The notes: generated by a model not told the origin, from the sequence alone. 64,000 nucleotides of DNA from VBDM01 sp041496705 (GCA_041496705.1 JBGQFD010000003.1:1-64000), one strand, 5' to 3'; counted from the first letter of the stretch, positions 41,546 to 50,431 are shown. Made by a program: numbers and translations.

Positions 41546-41573
41546 AATTGCCCGATTGAAGGATAGTTTCACC

Positions 41574-42287
41574 GTGACTTTCAAGTCCATTTCACGTGAT
41601 CAGCGCCTCATCGTTGCCCTGGACGTCCCAGACGTCGTTCAGGCGAAGTCCCTGGTGGACCGATTGGGGGACGAGGTGAGCTTCTACAAGCTGGGACTGG
41701 AATTGTTCATGGCCGATGGTTACTTCGGCCTCGTTGAGTGGCTTGCAGATCGAGGAAAGAAGGTATTTGTCGACCTGAAGTTCTTCGACGTTCCCGAAAC
41801 GGTTCGCGCAGCGGTACGGGGACTGCGTGACAGGAACGTGAGCTTCGCGACAGTGCATGGCAATCAGGCCATGCTCGAAGCTGCCGGCAAGGAAAAAGGC
41901 GAGGTGAAGATTCTCGCTGTGACAGCCCTTACCAGCCTGGACCGGGGGGACCTCGATGACCTGGGTTTCAAGTGCGACGTAGAGAAGCTGGTGTTGTCCC
42001 GCGCCAGGCGGGCGCTCGAAGCGGGATGCGACGGCGTGGTTTCATCGGGGCTGGAGGCGCGCGCGCTGCGGCGCGAGCTCGGCTCGCGGCTGCTGGTGGT
42101 GACGCCAGGAATCCGTCCAGTGGACAATCGACCTGCAGACGACCAGAAGCGCACGGTGGATGTGGCGCAGGCGTTTGACAATGGCGCCGACTACATCGTC
42201 GTCGGGAGGCCGATACGCCAGGCGCCCGATCCGCGGGCGGCGGCGCACGCAATTCAGGCTACGATTGCGACCTTGTTTCCTGCCTGA
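41574..42287 (+). CDS. pyrF: Orotidine 5-phosphate decarboxylase
   Basis: 237 residues, last step of UMP synthesis. The active-site sequence VFVDLKFFDVPET contains the catalytic Lys and Asp residues; RLIVALDVPD opens the barrel and VVTPGIRP and YIVVGRPI bind phosphate. GTG 41574 is chosen because GAAGGA at 41558-41563 is correctly spaced; ATG 41520 in the same frame would overlap the previous gene and add 18 residues. Confidence 0.95.
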   Translation: MTFKSISRDQRLIVALDVPDVVQAKSLVDRLGDEVSFYKLGLELFMADGYFGLVEWLADRGKKVFVDLKFFDVPETVRAAVRGLRDRNVSFATVHGNQAMLEAAGKEKGEVKILAVTALTSLDRGDLDDLGFKCDVEKLVLSRARRALEAGCDGVVSSGLEARALRRELGSRLLVVTPGIRPVDNRPADDQKRTVDVAQAFDNGADYIVVGRPIRQAPDPRAAAHAIQATIATLFPA

Positions 42288-42921
42288 TTGCCAAGCCGGT
42301 GACGCGCAGTCCCGGGGCAGGCCCCAGCGCCAGCTGTCCCTGGTATCGCCACACCCCGCGCCAGGCAGCAAATACTTGGTTCGGGTATTCCGTTCTGCCC
42401 ACGGTGCCGTTATAGCGCGCAAGAGCCCGGAACAGGTCACCTCTTTCGACCTTGAGGTAGTGCTTGAGAATGACGCATCCGTAGCGCAGGTTGGTGCGCA
42501 GGCTGAATAAATTGTCGCCCTTTCGGCCGACCAGCCCGATCCAGAACGGCATGACCTGCATGTAGCCCCGGGCCCCGGATCTGGATACTGCATACTTCCT
42601 GAAGGTGCTTTCTACCTGTATCAAGGCTAGCACGAGCTGTGGGTCAAGTCCGGCGCGAATCGACTCGTGATGCACTGTGCGCAGGAAATCCACCCGCGAT
42701 CGAAAATCGGGCATTTTCTTCTCAAGCCGCTGGGACATTTCTGCCAGCCAGTTGACGGCCGCAGCGGAGTTGCTGAATCCGTGACGCGGCGCTGGACGGT
42801 CCGCGATGGACGACTGCAGATCCGCCCGAACTTCTACAGCGAGGGGTTCGTATATCTGGCTGCCGGCCAGCACATCCGTGGTCAGCGCAATCGCGAGGCC
42901 GATAAGTGCCGGTTTCAGCAC
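42259..42921 (-). CDS. Lytic transglycosylase, SLT family
   Basis: 220 residues: signal peptide (about 1-19), then an SLT goose-lysozyme-like domain with the catalytic Glu in LALIQVESTF, SGARGYMQVMPFW and RALARYNGTVGR. It cleaves peptidoglycan to 1,6-anhydromuropeptides. It overlaps the end of proS by 7 bp and the convergent pyrF by 29 bp. A matching AmpD recycling amidase is encoded at 55210. Confidence 0.92.
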   Translation of the reverse strand: MLKPALIGLAIALTTDVLAGSQIYEPLAVEVRADLQSSIADRPAPRHGFSNSAAAVNWLAEMSQRLEKKMPDFRSRVDFLRTVHHESIRAGLDPQLVLALIQVESTFRKYAVSRSGARGYMQVMPFWIGLVGRKGDNLFSLRTNLRYGCVILKHYLKVERGDLFRALARYNGTVGRTEYPNQVFAAWRGVWRYQGQLALGPAPGLRVTGLAIRQETRSQS

Positions 42922-44648
42922 AATCTGGAGCGCAGGCGTGCCAAGGCTTCCGCTCGGTCCAGTCTTTCGCCCTTCGAATCGCGCCGGGCCTGATATTCGA
43001 CGACCCCCTCCTTGAGGCTACGCTCACCTACGACCAGGCGATGCGGGATTCCGATGAGTTCCATGTCGGCGAGCATCACGCCCGGGCGCTCGTCGCGATC
43101 ATCGAGCAGCACTTCAATTCCGGATGCAGTCAATTCTCCGTAAAGAGCGTCGGCGGCATCGCGAACCGCGGCGCTCTTGGCGTAGCCGATGGGAACCAGA
43201 GCTACCTGGAATGGCGCGATTGCCTCAGGGAAAACGATGCCGCGCTCATCGTGATTCTGCTCAATCGCAGCGCCGACGATGCGCGTGATTCCTATTCCAT
43301 AGCAACCCATCTCGAACGGACGGGCGCTTCCCGTTTCGTCGAGGAACGTCGCCTTCATTGTCTGGGAATACTTGATGCGCAGCTGGAACACGTGGCCGAC
43401 CTCGATGCCGCGCTGGATTTCCAGCGTACCTCTGCCGTCGGGACTGGGGTCGCCGGCAACAACCTTACGAACGTCATTGATGTGTGGCGTGACCGGAATA
43501 TCGCGCTTCCAATTTACTCCAGTCAAGTGAAAACCCTCGGTGTTTGCGCCGCATGTGAAATCGCTCATCTGCGCCACCGTAAGATCGGCCACCAGGTGTG
43601 TCGAGTCTGGAATTCCAACCGGTCCGATATATCCTGGAGCGCAGTTCAAGTACTGCTTGATTTCAGTTTCACTTGCAAACCTGAACTCACCAAGGATCTT
43701 TTGCAGTTTCACTTCGTTCAAGTCATGGTCGCCGCGTAACAACACCAAAGCAAACACGCTTGACCCAGTTCCAGTTTGGAGCGGAATCTCCTTTCGTATG
43801 ATCGCTATTGCCTTAACGGTCTTTTCCAAGGGCACGCCGAGCAGCATCGACACGTCCTCGCAACGGGTTTTCCCCGGTGTTGGCACCTGTCTCATTTCCT
43901 GCTCCGGCGCGGCTCGTTCACCGGCCGGCGCCATGGCTTCGGCGAGCTCGACATTTGCGGCGTAGTTCGACTGGGGGCAATAGGCGATGGCGTCTTCGCC
44001 AGAGTCCGCGAGTACGTGGAACTCGTGCGAGCCCGTGCCTCCGATTGAGCCGGGATCGGCGGAAACCGCGCGGAATGTGAGTCCCAGGCGGGTAAAGATC
44101 CGGGTGTAGGTGTCGTACATATTGCGGTATTCGCGTTGCAGATCCTCGTAGCTCGCATGAAACGAGTAACCGTCCTTCATGGTAAATTCGCGTCCGCGCA
44201 TCACGCCGAAGCGCGGCCGGATCTCGTCGCGAAACTTCGTCTGAATCTGGTAGAAGTGCACGGGCAACTGCCTGTAGCTGCGGATCTCGCGCCTGGCGAT
44301 GTCAGTGATCACCTCTTCGTGTGTCGGGCCGATGCAGAATTCGCGATCGTGGCGGTCCCTGATTCGCAGAAGCTCAGGTCCGTACTCTTGCCACCGGCCC
44401 GACTCCTGCCACAATTCGGCGGGCTGCACCGCGGGCATGAACAGCTCGATCGCGCCCGCCCGGTTCATCTCCTCCCGAACGATCGCCTCGACTTTGCGAG
44501 TCACTCGCAGCCCCATCGGCATCCACGTGTAGATGCCGCCCGCAAGCCGCCGGATCAGGCCCGCACGCACCATCAGTTTGTGGCTGGTCAGCTCGGCGTC
44601 GGCCGGAGCTTCCTTGAGGGTCGCAAGAAAATATCGGGAAGCGCGCAT
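42915..44648 (-). CDS. proS: Prolyl-tRNA synthetase
   Basis: 577 residues, class II aminoacyl-tRNA synthetase of the bacterial type with the editing (INS) domain inserted between motifs 2 and 3. Visible parts: MRASRYFLATLKEAPADAE, RRLAGGIYTWMPMGLRV, motif 2 (FRDEIRPRFGVMRGREF), the INS domain about 225-400, motif 3 (EMGCYGIGITRIV) and a C-terminal anticodon-binding domain. Start ATG 44648; the longer open frame upstream runs into the rppH region. Divergent from rppH with a 127 bp gap. Confidence 0.97.
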   Translation of the reverse strand: MRASRYFLATLKEAPADAELTSHKLMVRAGLIRRLAGGIYTWMPMGLRVTRKVEAIVREEMNRAGAIELFMPAVQPAELWQESGRWQEYGPELLRIRDRHDREFCIGPTHEEVITDIARREIRSYRQLPVHFYQIQTKFRDEIRPRFGVMRGREFTMKDGYSFHASYEDLQREYRNMYDTYTRIFTRLGLTFRAVSADPGSIGGTGSHEFHVLADSGEDAIAYCPQSNYAANVELAEAMAPAGERAAPEQEMRQVPTPGKTRCEDVSMLLGVPLEKTVKAIAIIRKEIPLQTGTGSSVFALVLLRGDHDLNEVKLQKILGEFRFASETEIKQYLNCAPGYIGPVGIPDSTHLVADLTVAQMSDFTCGANTEGFHLTGVNWKRDIPVTPHINDVRKVVAGDPSPDGRGTLEIQRGIEVGHVFQLRIKYSQTMKATFLDETGSARPFEMGCYGIGITRIVGAAIEQNHDERGIVFPEAIAPFQVALVPIGYAKSAAVRDAADALYGELTASGIEVLLDDRDERPGVMLADMELIGIPHRLVVGERSLKEGVVEYQARRDSKGERLDRAEALARLRSRLC

Positions 44649-44775
44649 GCCGGTGCAGACAGGGGAGGCCTCATATTCTACTTGAACTCCCAGGTCGGGC
44701 AGCCTGCCGGGGGGTTGTTCAAATCGGCGGCGATTTATGAAAGAATGGGGACAAGGAGTTACTGCTGGATTGCAC

Positions 44776-45291
44776 ATGCTCGATCGAGACGGCTACCGGC
44801 CGAACGTCGGCATCATCCTCTGCAACTTGCGCAACGACGTGTTTTGGGGCAAGCGCATTAGAGAGCATTCCTGGCAATTTCCGCAGGGCGGGATCAAGCT
44901 CGGGGAAACGCCGGTCCAGGCCATGTACCGGGAGTTGCAGGAAGAAGTGGGTCTGCTGCCCAATCACGTGAAGATCCTGGGGCGGACGCGTGACTGGCTG
45001 CGTTACGAAGTGCCCGAGCAGTGGCTCAAGCGCGATTGGCGCGGTAGCTACCGCGGGCAAAAGCAGATCTGGTTCTTGTTGCGACTCGTGGGGCGGGACT
45101 GCGACGTGCATTTGCGCGCGTCGGAGAAACCCGAGTTTGACGCGTGGCGTTGGAACGACTATTGGGTACCGCTGGATTCCGTGATCGATTTCAAGAGGGA
45201 GGTGTACCAGCAGGCCCTCAACGAACTTGCGCGCTTCCTGATCCGGAGTCCGCGCCGCAAGGTGCCCCCCGAGGAAGCCGCGTCCGGCTAG
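44776..45291 (+). CDS. rppH: RNA pyrophosphohydrolase RppH
   Basis: 171 residues. It removes pyrophosphate from 5-triphosphate mRNA ends to start decay. The family N-terminus MLDRDGYRPNVGIILCN sets the start at ATG 44776, although AAGGAG at 44753-44758 is 17 bp away and would suit TTG 44770 better. The Nudix box is complete: GGIKLGETPVQAMYRE then LQEEVGL. The C-terminal tail after about 155 is basic. Confidence 0.94.
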   Translation: MLDRDGYRPNVGIILCNLRNDVFWGKRIREHSWQFPQGGIKLGETPVQAMYRELQEEVGLLPNHVKILGRTRDWLRYEVPEQWLKRDWRGSYRGQKQIWFLLRLVGRDCDVHLRASEKPEFDAWRWNDYWVPLDSVIDFKREVYQQALNELARFLIRSPRRKVPPEEAASG

Positions 45292-45325
45292 CCGCACGTC
45301 CCGGACCCAAACGCGGGTGTTGAAC

Positions 45326-45355
45326 TTGACATCCAGCCAAACGTCACGTTAAAGT
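45326..45355 (+). promoter_or_regulatory. Sigma-70 promoter of the rubrerythrin operon
   Basis: A consensus TTGACA (45326-45331) is followed after 18 bp by TAAAGT (45350-45355). The predicted start of transcription is near 45362, directly before the palindrome at 45365. Confidence 0.65.
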
Positions 45356-45364
45356 AGTTCCAGT

Positions 45365-45383
45365 TATTAGAGTAAGTCTAATA
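45365..45383. promoter_or_regulatory. Palindromic operator candidate at the rubrerythrin promoter
   Basis: TATTAGA-GTAAG-TCTAATA is a perfect 7-5-7 inverted repeat beginning at about +3. Its AT-rich form and position suit a repressor that blocks initiation, for example a redox- or iron-responsive Fur/PerR- or Rrf2-type regulator. The regulator is not identified. Confidence 0.65.
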
Positions 45384-45427
45384 TTTCATTTCCGCAGCGA
45401 TCTGCGCACCAACCTCAGGAGACTCTG

Positions 45428-45847
45428 ATGCAACTCAAGGGCACAAAAACGCATGGCAATCTGAAGGCGGCCTTCGCCGGTGAGTCGCAAGCCAACCGAC
45501 GTTATCTCTATTTCGCGGCCAAGGCCGATGTCGAAGGCCAGAACGACGTTGCCGCCGTTTTCCGTTCCACGGCGGAAGGCGAAACAGGCCACGCACATGG
45601 ACACCTGGAGTACATGGAGCAGGTCGGTGATCCCGCCACCGATCTGCCGATCGGCAACACGCGTTCGAATCTCAAGGCAGCGATCGCCGGAGAAACGCAC
45701 GAATATACCGACATGTACCCAGGTATGGCCAAGGCTGCGCGGCAGGAGGGTTTTTCCGAAATCGCCGATTGGTTCGAAACGCTGGCAAAAGCGGAGCGCT
45801 CTCACGCAAACCGCTTTCAGAAGGCGCTCGACTCGCTCGCCGACTAG
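45428..45847 (+). CDS. Rubrerythrin-type diiron protein without rubredoxin domain
   Basis: 139 residues forming only the four-helix diiron domain. Ligand motifs are AFAGESQANRRY (Glu19), EGETGHAHGHL (Glu-x-x-His), AIAGETHEYTDMY and AKAERSHANRF. The C-terminal CxxC rubredoxin module of classical rubrerythrin (about 190 residues) is absent, so electrons must come from another protein. Such proteins reduce peroxide. AGGAG precedes ATG 45428. The adjacent Fe-S oxidoreductase gene, 96 bp downstream, is a candidate electron donor. Confidence 0.92.
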   Translation: MQLKGTKTHGNLKAAFAGESQANRRYLYFAAKADVEGQNDVAAVFRSTAEGETGHAHGHLEYMEQVGDPATDLPIGNTRSNLKAAIAGETHEYTDMYPGMAKAARQEGFSEIADWFETLAKAERSHANRFQKALDSLAD

Positions 45848-45868
45848 GCTCGAGCTCTCGTTCCTCAG

Positions 45869-45912
45869 CTCCGCGGGCGCGAGATGTCCTGAGGACCTCT
45901 CATCCCGCGGAG
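45869..45912 (+). other. Nested intercistronic hairpin after the rubrerythrin gene
   Basis: Outer stem CTCCGCGGG / CCCGCGGAG (45869-45877 and 45904-45912, 9 bp, perfect) encloses an inner stem GAGA-x-GTCC / GGAC-x-TCTC around a TGA loop (45881-45901). There is no T-tract, so it is unlikely to be a full terminator. It could stabilise the rubrerythrin part of the transcript or reduce downstream expression. Confidence 0.6.
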
Positions 45913-45943
45913 TCATCGTTAGCAAAATGGTTCCGGTTCCGCA

Positions 45944-47272
45944 ATGACAGTTCGAGAAGGGAGTTTGGAGGCTCCCACACGCCATCCGATCGAGTGGCGT
46001 ACGCCGCAGTTCTACGACGAAACCAAGCTCCTTGCCGAAATGGAGCGGGTTTTCGGCATTTGCCACGGCTGCCGGCGATGCGTCAATCTATGCACCGCGT
46101 TTCCAACGCTATTTGACCTAGTCGACGCGAGCACGACGCTTGAGGTGGACGGGGTCGAGAAGTCGCAGTTCTGGAAGGTGGTGGACCAGTGCTATCTCTG
46201 CGACATGTGCTACATGACCAAGTGCCCCTATGTTCCCCCGCACCCCTGGAACGTGGACTTCCCGCATCTCATGCTGCGCGCCAAGGCAGTGAAGTACAAG
46301 AATGGACAGGTGCGTGCCCGAGATCGGCTGCTGTCGGCGACCGACGCGATGGGCAAGCTTGCGGCAATCCCCGTGGTTGCCCAGGCCATCAATGCAGCCA
46401 AGCGGAACTCCGCCGTGCGGACGGTCATGGAAAAAGTCATCGGCGTCGACCGGCGCAGGCCGTTGCCATCCTATAGTCCCGGGAAGTTTCGTCAAGCAGC
46501 AGCAGCGAGCCGGGATTACCAGCCGAAAACCGGCACTCGCGCTCCTGGCAAGGTAGCAATATTTTCGACTTGCTACGTCAACTACAACGAACCGGGGATT
46601 GGTCATGATTTGCTGGCCGTTCTCGACCACAACGAGATTCCGTACGCAATCGTCGTTAAGGAAGCCTGCTGCGGGATGCCCAAGCTCGAGCTGGGGGATC
46701 TCGCGGGTGTGGAGCGTCTAAAGGAGGTGAACATCCCGAATCTTGCGAAACTCGCCCGCGAGGGCTATGCGATTCTCACGCCGGTGCCCTCCTGCACGTT
46801 GATGTTCAAGAAGGAACTACCCCTTCTGTTCCCGGAGGACGCCGACGTAAAGGCGGTGAGCGAGGCGACACTCGATCCGTTTGAATACTTGGTCATGCGC
46901 TCTCGAGATGGTCTGCTGAAGACGGATTTCCGGAACTCGCTTGGTAAAGTCTCCTACCATATCCCGTGCCACTCCCGGGTGCAGAATATTGGCCAAAAGA
47001 CCCGCGAAGTCCTGCAGATGGTTCCTGGCACGACGCTGACGACGGTGGAGCGCTGCTCGGGGCACGATGGCACTTGGGGAGTCAAATCTGAGTACTACGA
47101 CAACTCCATGAAAATCGGTGCGCCGGTGTTCCGCCAGATGGCCACCGGCGACCCGGACTTCATCAGTTCGGACTGTCCGATTGCCGCCAGCCATGTGCAG
47201 CACGGCATGGGTCCGACGCGCGCACGCAAGACGCATCCTCTTTCGTTGCTGCGGATCGCATACGGTATCTGA
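45944..47272 (+). CDS. Fe-S oxidoreductase with two 4Fe-4S motifs and CCG domains
   Basis: 442 residues of the GlpC/HdrB-like group. The N-terminal part has two clusters, CHGCRRCVNLC (near 40) and CYLCDMCYMTKCP (near 85). The C-terminal part has CCG-type motifs, KEACCGMPK (near 240) and HIPCHSRVQNIG followed by ERCSGHDGTWG, and a late SSDCPIAASH. No TM segment. Encoded between a rubrerythrin and DUF3501, it is likely to pass electrons to the diiron protein, a role not proven for this family. Confidence 0.85.
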   Translation: MTVREGSLEAPTRHPIEWRTPQFYDETKLLAEMERVFGICHGCRRCVNLCTAFPTLFDLVDASTTLEVDGVEKSQFWKVVDQCYLCDMCYMTKCPYVPPHPWNVDFPHLMLRAKAVKYKNGQVRARDRLLSATDAMGKLAAIPVVAQAINAAKRNSAVRTVMEKVIGVDRRRPLPSYSPGKFRQAAAASRDYQPKTGTRAPGKVAIFSTCYVNYNEPGIGHDLLAVLDHNEIPYAIVVKEACCGMPKLELGDLAGVERLKEVNIPNLAKLAREGYAILTPVPSCTLMFKKELPLLFPEDADVKAVSEATLDPFEYLVMRSRDGLLKTDFRNSLGKVSYHIPCHSRVQNIGQKTREVLQMVPGTTLTTVERCSGHDGTWGVKSEYYDNSMKIGAPVFRQMATGDPDFISSDCPIAASHVQHGMGPTRARKTHPLSLLRIAYGI

Positions 47273-47280
47273 GCGGCGTC

Positions 47281-47862
47281 ATGCCCCGCATCGAGCGCGC
47301 GAGCCTGATGAGCCTGGAGGAGTATGCGCGCGAACGCCCGCAACTTCGAGCCAGAGTCATGGCTCACAAGAAAAACCGGCTCGTGCAACTCGGTGAGCAT
47401 CTTGTGCTCGCGTTCGAGGACGAGCTCACGATTCGCTATCAGGTGCAGGAGATGCTTCGCGTGGAGAGAATATTCGAGGAAGAGGGCATCCAGCAGGAGC
47501 TCGATGCCTACAATCCCCTCATTCCTGACGGACGGAACCTCAAGGCGAGCATGATGCTCGAATACGCCGACCCGGACGAGCGCCGCAGCCGGCTCGAAGA
47601 ATTGATCGGGATCGAGGACAAGGTATGGATCCAGGTGAAGGGATACGAGCGAGTCTTGGCTTTCGCGGACGAAGATCTCGAGCGGGAAAACGAAACGAAG
47701 ACCTCGGCCGTTCACTTCCTTCGATTCGAGCTTACCGAACGAGTGGCTGAAGCATTCAAGTCAGGGGTAAACCTCACGATAGGGGTCGAACACCCGCGAT
47801 ACACGACGAGGGTGGAGATTCCGGAGTCCGTCCGGGAAGCACTCGTCAAGGACTTCACTTGA
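47281..47862 (+). CDS. DUF3501 protein
   Basis: 193 residues, soluble, matching DUF3501 (SLEEYARERPQLRARVMAHK, VQEMLRVERIFEEEGIQQEL, NLKASMMLEYADPDERR). It starts 8 bp after the Fe-S gene, and the rubrerythrin/Fe-S/DUF3501 trio is a recurrent arrangement in proteobacteria. No catalytic or metal-binding motif is evident; its function is unknown, perhaps an assembly or partner protein of the electron-transfer pair. Confidence 0.88.
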   Translation: MPRIERASLMSLEEYARERPQLRARVMAHKKNRLVQLGEHLVLAFEDELTIRYQVQEMLRVERIFEEEGIQQELDAYNPLIPDGRNLKASMMLEYADPDERRSRLEELIGIEDKVWIQVKGYERVLAFADEDLERENETKTSAVHFLRFELTERVAEAFKSGVNLTIGVEHPRYTTRVEIPESVREALVKDFT

Positions 47863-47920
47863 GGTCGGCACGGAGGTTCCTGTTTTCGTAGCGGTGACCC
47901 TCACGTCGCCTCCGATTCCG

Positions 47921-47950
47921 CGGAAGGCGATGGGAAGGGACAGCCTTCCG
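47921..47950. repeat. Inverted repeat between convergent DUF3501 and proB genes
   Basis: CGGAAGGC (47921-47928) and GCCTTCCG (47943-47950) form a perfect 8 bp stem with a 14-base loop. It lies between two convergent stops and may help end transcription in either direction, although no T-tract flanks it. Confidence 0.45.
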
Positions 47951-47956
47951 GAGCTC

Positions 47957-49063
47957 CTAGAGCACTACCAAGTTGTTCCGGTGGATGAGTTCCGGCTCGT
48001 CGACGTAGCCAAGAATTGACTCGATCTCGGTCGATGCGCGCCCGGCTATGCGTCGAGCCTCCTGTGCGGCGTAGTTTGATAGGCCCCGTGCAACTTCGAT
48101 GCCATCGGGGGACACGCAGGCAACAACGGCTCCCCGATCGAAATCCCCCTCGACACGTTTAACGCCGATCGGCAGCAGGCTTTTCCCGCCGGAGCGCAGC
48201 GCTGCGGCGGCGCCCGCATCGATAATGAAGCGCCCGGCAACCTGCAGATGGTCGGCGAGCCACTGCTTGCGCGCCGCAAGAGGCGTGGCATCGGGAACCA
48301 GCAAAGTGCCGACCGATTCTCCGGCTGCGAGCCTAATCAGAACGTCCTCTTCGCGCCCTGAGGCTATTACTGTTTCAGCGCCCGACCGTGCGGCACGTTT
48401 TGCTGCAAGCACCTTGGTCAGCATCCCGCCGCTGGCAATCCTGGATCCGGTACCCCCCGCCATTTCCTCGAGCCGAGGCTCGCCGGCGCGCGCACTGCGA
48501 ACCAACGTAGCATTCGGGTTGCGACGTGGGTCATCGGTGTAGAGTCCGGACTGGTCGGTCAGGATCACCAGGCAGTCGGCCTCCACCAGGTTGGTCACCA
48601 TCGCTGCAAGAGTATCGTTGTCCCCGAACCGGATTTCGTCGGTGACCACCGTGTCGTTCTCGTTGATGATAGGAATGATCCCCATCCCGAGCAATGTCAA
48701 CAGGGTAGAGCGCGCGTTGAGATAGCGCTGGCGGTCCGCCAGGTCGGCATGGGTGAGCAGCACCTGCGCAGTGCGCAGGCCGTATTCCCGAAAGCAGGAT
48801 TCGTACACCTGCACGAGGCCCATCTGCCCCACGGCCGCTGCAGCTTGCAACTCGTGAATGGATTGGGGGCGTTTCGTCCAACCCAGGCGCTGCATACCTT
48901 CCGCAATGGCGCCGCTGGAAACGAGCACAACCTCTTTGCCTGTCCGGCAAAGCCTGGCAATTTGCCCCGCCCAGCGCGCGATCGCCGAAGCGTCCAGTCC
49001 GGTACCGCCATTCGTAACCAGCGTGCTGCCAACTTTGACGACAAAACGCTTGCTCTGTTTCAT
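47957..49063 (-). CDS. proB: Glutamate 5-kinase
   Basis: 368 residues: amino acid kinase domain (about 1-255: KRFVVKVGSTLVTNGGTGLD, EVVLVSSGAIAEGMQRL, PIINENDTV) and C-terminal PUA domain (about 275-350). It catalyses the first, feedback-regulated step of proline synthesis. Its ATG overlaps the obgE stop by 4 bp, so it is translationally coupled to obgE. Confidence 0.97.
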   Translation of the reverse strand: MKQSKRFVVKVGSTLVTNGGTGLDASAIARWAGQIARLCRTGKEVVLVSSGAIAEGMQRLGWTKRPQSIHELQAAAAVGQMGLVQVYESCFREYGLRTAQVLLTHADLADRQRYLNARSTLLTLLGMGIIPIINENDTVVTDEIRFGDNDTLAAMVTNLVEADCLVILTDQSGLYTDDPRRNPNATLVRSARAGEPRLEEMAGGTGSRIASGGMLTKVLAAKRAARSGAETVIASGREEDVLIRLAAGESVGTLLVPDATPLAARKQWLADHLQVAGRFIIDAGAAAALRSGGKSLLPIGVKRVEGDFDRGAVVACVSPDGIEVARGLSNYAAQEARRIAGRASTEIESILGYVDEPELIHRNNLVVL

Positions 49064-50079
49064 GTCGTCTTCGTGCTTTCCAGAAACGTCATGATCGCAA
49101 GACTCAGTTCACGGCACCCCTCGCCGCTGATTGCAGACATGCAAAAGCTCGGCCCACGCCAGCGAAGGCCCTGGGCGATCTCGGCAGCGGCTGCCTGCCT
49201 TTTCGAGTCCGGTAGCATATCCATCTTGTTGAGCACCAGCCAGCGCGGTTTGCGATAAAGCGCCGGGTCAAATTTCTTCAATTCGGCGGCGATCGCTCGA
49301 GCATCCCGAACCGGATCGCCTGCCTCGTCCAAAGGAGCGACGTCCACGATGTGCAGTAACAGACGCGTGCGTGCGAGGTGTCTCAGGAACTGGTGCCCCA
49401 AACCCGCACCTTCGGCCGCGCCCTCGATCAGGCCGGGAATGTCCGCCACTACGAAACTTCGGTCAACGCCCACGCGCACCACGCCAAGGTGCGGATGCAG
49501 GGTGGTAAAGGGATAGCCGGCTACCTTGGGACGCGCCGCGGAAACGGCCCGGATGAAGGTGGATTTCCCGGCGTTGGGCATGCCGAGCAGCCCGACGTCC
49601 GCGAGTACCTTCAGTTCGAGCTTGAGGACGCCATTCTCGCCGGGCTCCCCGGGCGTCGACCGGCGGGGCGCACGGTTGGTGCTCGACTTGAAATTGACAT
49701 TTCCGAGCCCACCCTTGCCTCCACGCGCGAGTAGCGCCTTCTGATTGTGCTCTGCGAGATCCGCCACCATCGCGCCGGATTCGGCGCTCGTGATCACGGT
49801 GCCCGCGGGCATTCGTAGCACGATGTCGTCGGCGCTTTTTCCGCTGCGTTGGCCGCCCCCCCCGTGTTCTCCGTCGCGCGCGCGGTGAATTCGCGCGAAT
49901 CGGTACTCGACGAGAGTATTGATGTTCCGATCGGCCAACGCGTAGATGCTGCCGCCACCGCCACCGTCTCCACCGTCGGGCCCACCGCGCGGCACGTACT
50001 TTTCCCGCCTGAAACTGACGACACCATTGCCCCCCTTGCCGGCGTGAATTTCGATTCGGGCTTCGTCGATGAACTTCAT
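49060..50079 (-). CDS. obgE: GTPase ObgE/CgtA
   Basis: 339 residues. The glycine-rich Obg fold (about 1-158: EARIEIHAGKGGNGVVSFRR, GGPDGGDGGGGGSIYA) is followed by the G domain (about 160-335) with GMPNAGKST, the switch Thr in GYPFTTLHPHLG, DIPGLIEGA and NKMD. It is a 50S-assembly and stress GTPase. The protein lacks the variable C-terminal extension of some homologues. It is transcribed after rplU-rpmA but separated by a terminator. Confidence 0.97.
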   Translation of the reverse strand: MKFIDEARIEIHAGKGGNGVVSFRREKYVPRGGPDGGDGGGGGSIYALADRNINTLVEYRFARIHRARDGEHGGGGQRSGKSADDIVLRMPAGTVITSAESGAMVADLAEHNQKALLARGGKGGLGNVNFKSSTNRAPRRSTPGEPGENGVLKLELKVLADVGLLGMPNAGKSTFIRAVSAARPKVAGYPFTTLHPHLGVVRVGVDRSFVVADIPGLIEGAAEGAGLGHQFLRHLARTRLLLHIVDVAPLDEAGDPVRDARAIAAELKKFDPALYRKPRWLVLNKMDMLPDSKRQAAAAEIAQGLRWRGPSFCMSAISGEGCRELSLAIMTFLESTKTT

Positions 50080-50100
50080 TCGGGGCGTAGCAGCACAAAC

Positions 50101-50126
50101 AAAAAAGCCCCATCCATGGACAGGGC
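50101..50126 (-). terminator. Rho-independent terminator between rpmA and obgE
   Basis: On the minus strand GCCCTGTC-CATG-GATGGGGC forms an 8 bp stem (two G-T pairs) followed by TTTTTT. It closes the rplU-rpmA unit, with read-through or a separate promoter needed for obgE-proB. Confidence 0.8.
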
Positions 50127-50147
50127 CTTGTCGGGATCAGATGGCTC

Positions 50148-50408
50148 TTAGGAAGACGGGATCACGTTGACGGTCTGCTTCCGATCCGGGCCCTTGAATT
50201 TGAACTGGACCTTGCCGCCGATCTTTGCAAACAAGGTGTGGTCCTTGCCAACTCCCACATTGTCTCCTGGATGGACTCGAGTACCGCGCTGGCGGACGAT
50301 GATGCTTCCTGCTGCAACCGCCTGGCCGCCGAATCGCTTTACCCCGAGGCGCTTGGCCTGCGAGTCGCGCCCGTTGCGGGAACTGCCGCCCGCCTTCTTG
50401 TGTGCCAT
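50148..50408 (-). CDS. rpmA: 50S ribosomal protein L27
   Basis: 86 residues. MAHKKAGGSSRNGRDSQAKR and GGQAVAAGSIIVRQRGTRV are diagnostic for bL27, whose N-terminus reaches the peptidyl transferase centre. It begins immediately with AHKK, so no N-terminal processing extension as seen in Firmicutes. It follows rplU by 23 bp. Confidence 0.99.
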   Translation of the reverse strand: MAHKKAGGSSRNGRDSQAKRLGVKRFGGQAVAAGSIIVRQRGTRVHPGDNVGVGKDHTLFAKIGGKVQFKFKGPDRKQTVNVIPSS

Positions 50409-50431
50409 GGTGTTTCCCTTTCCTGCGGCGC

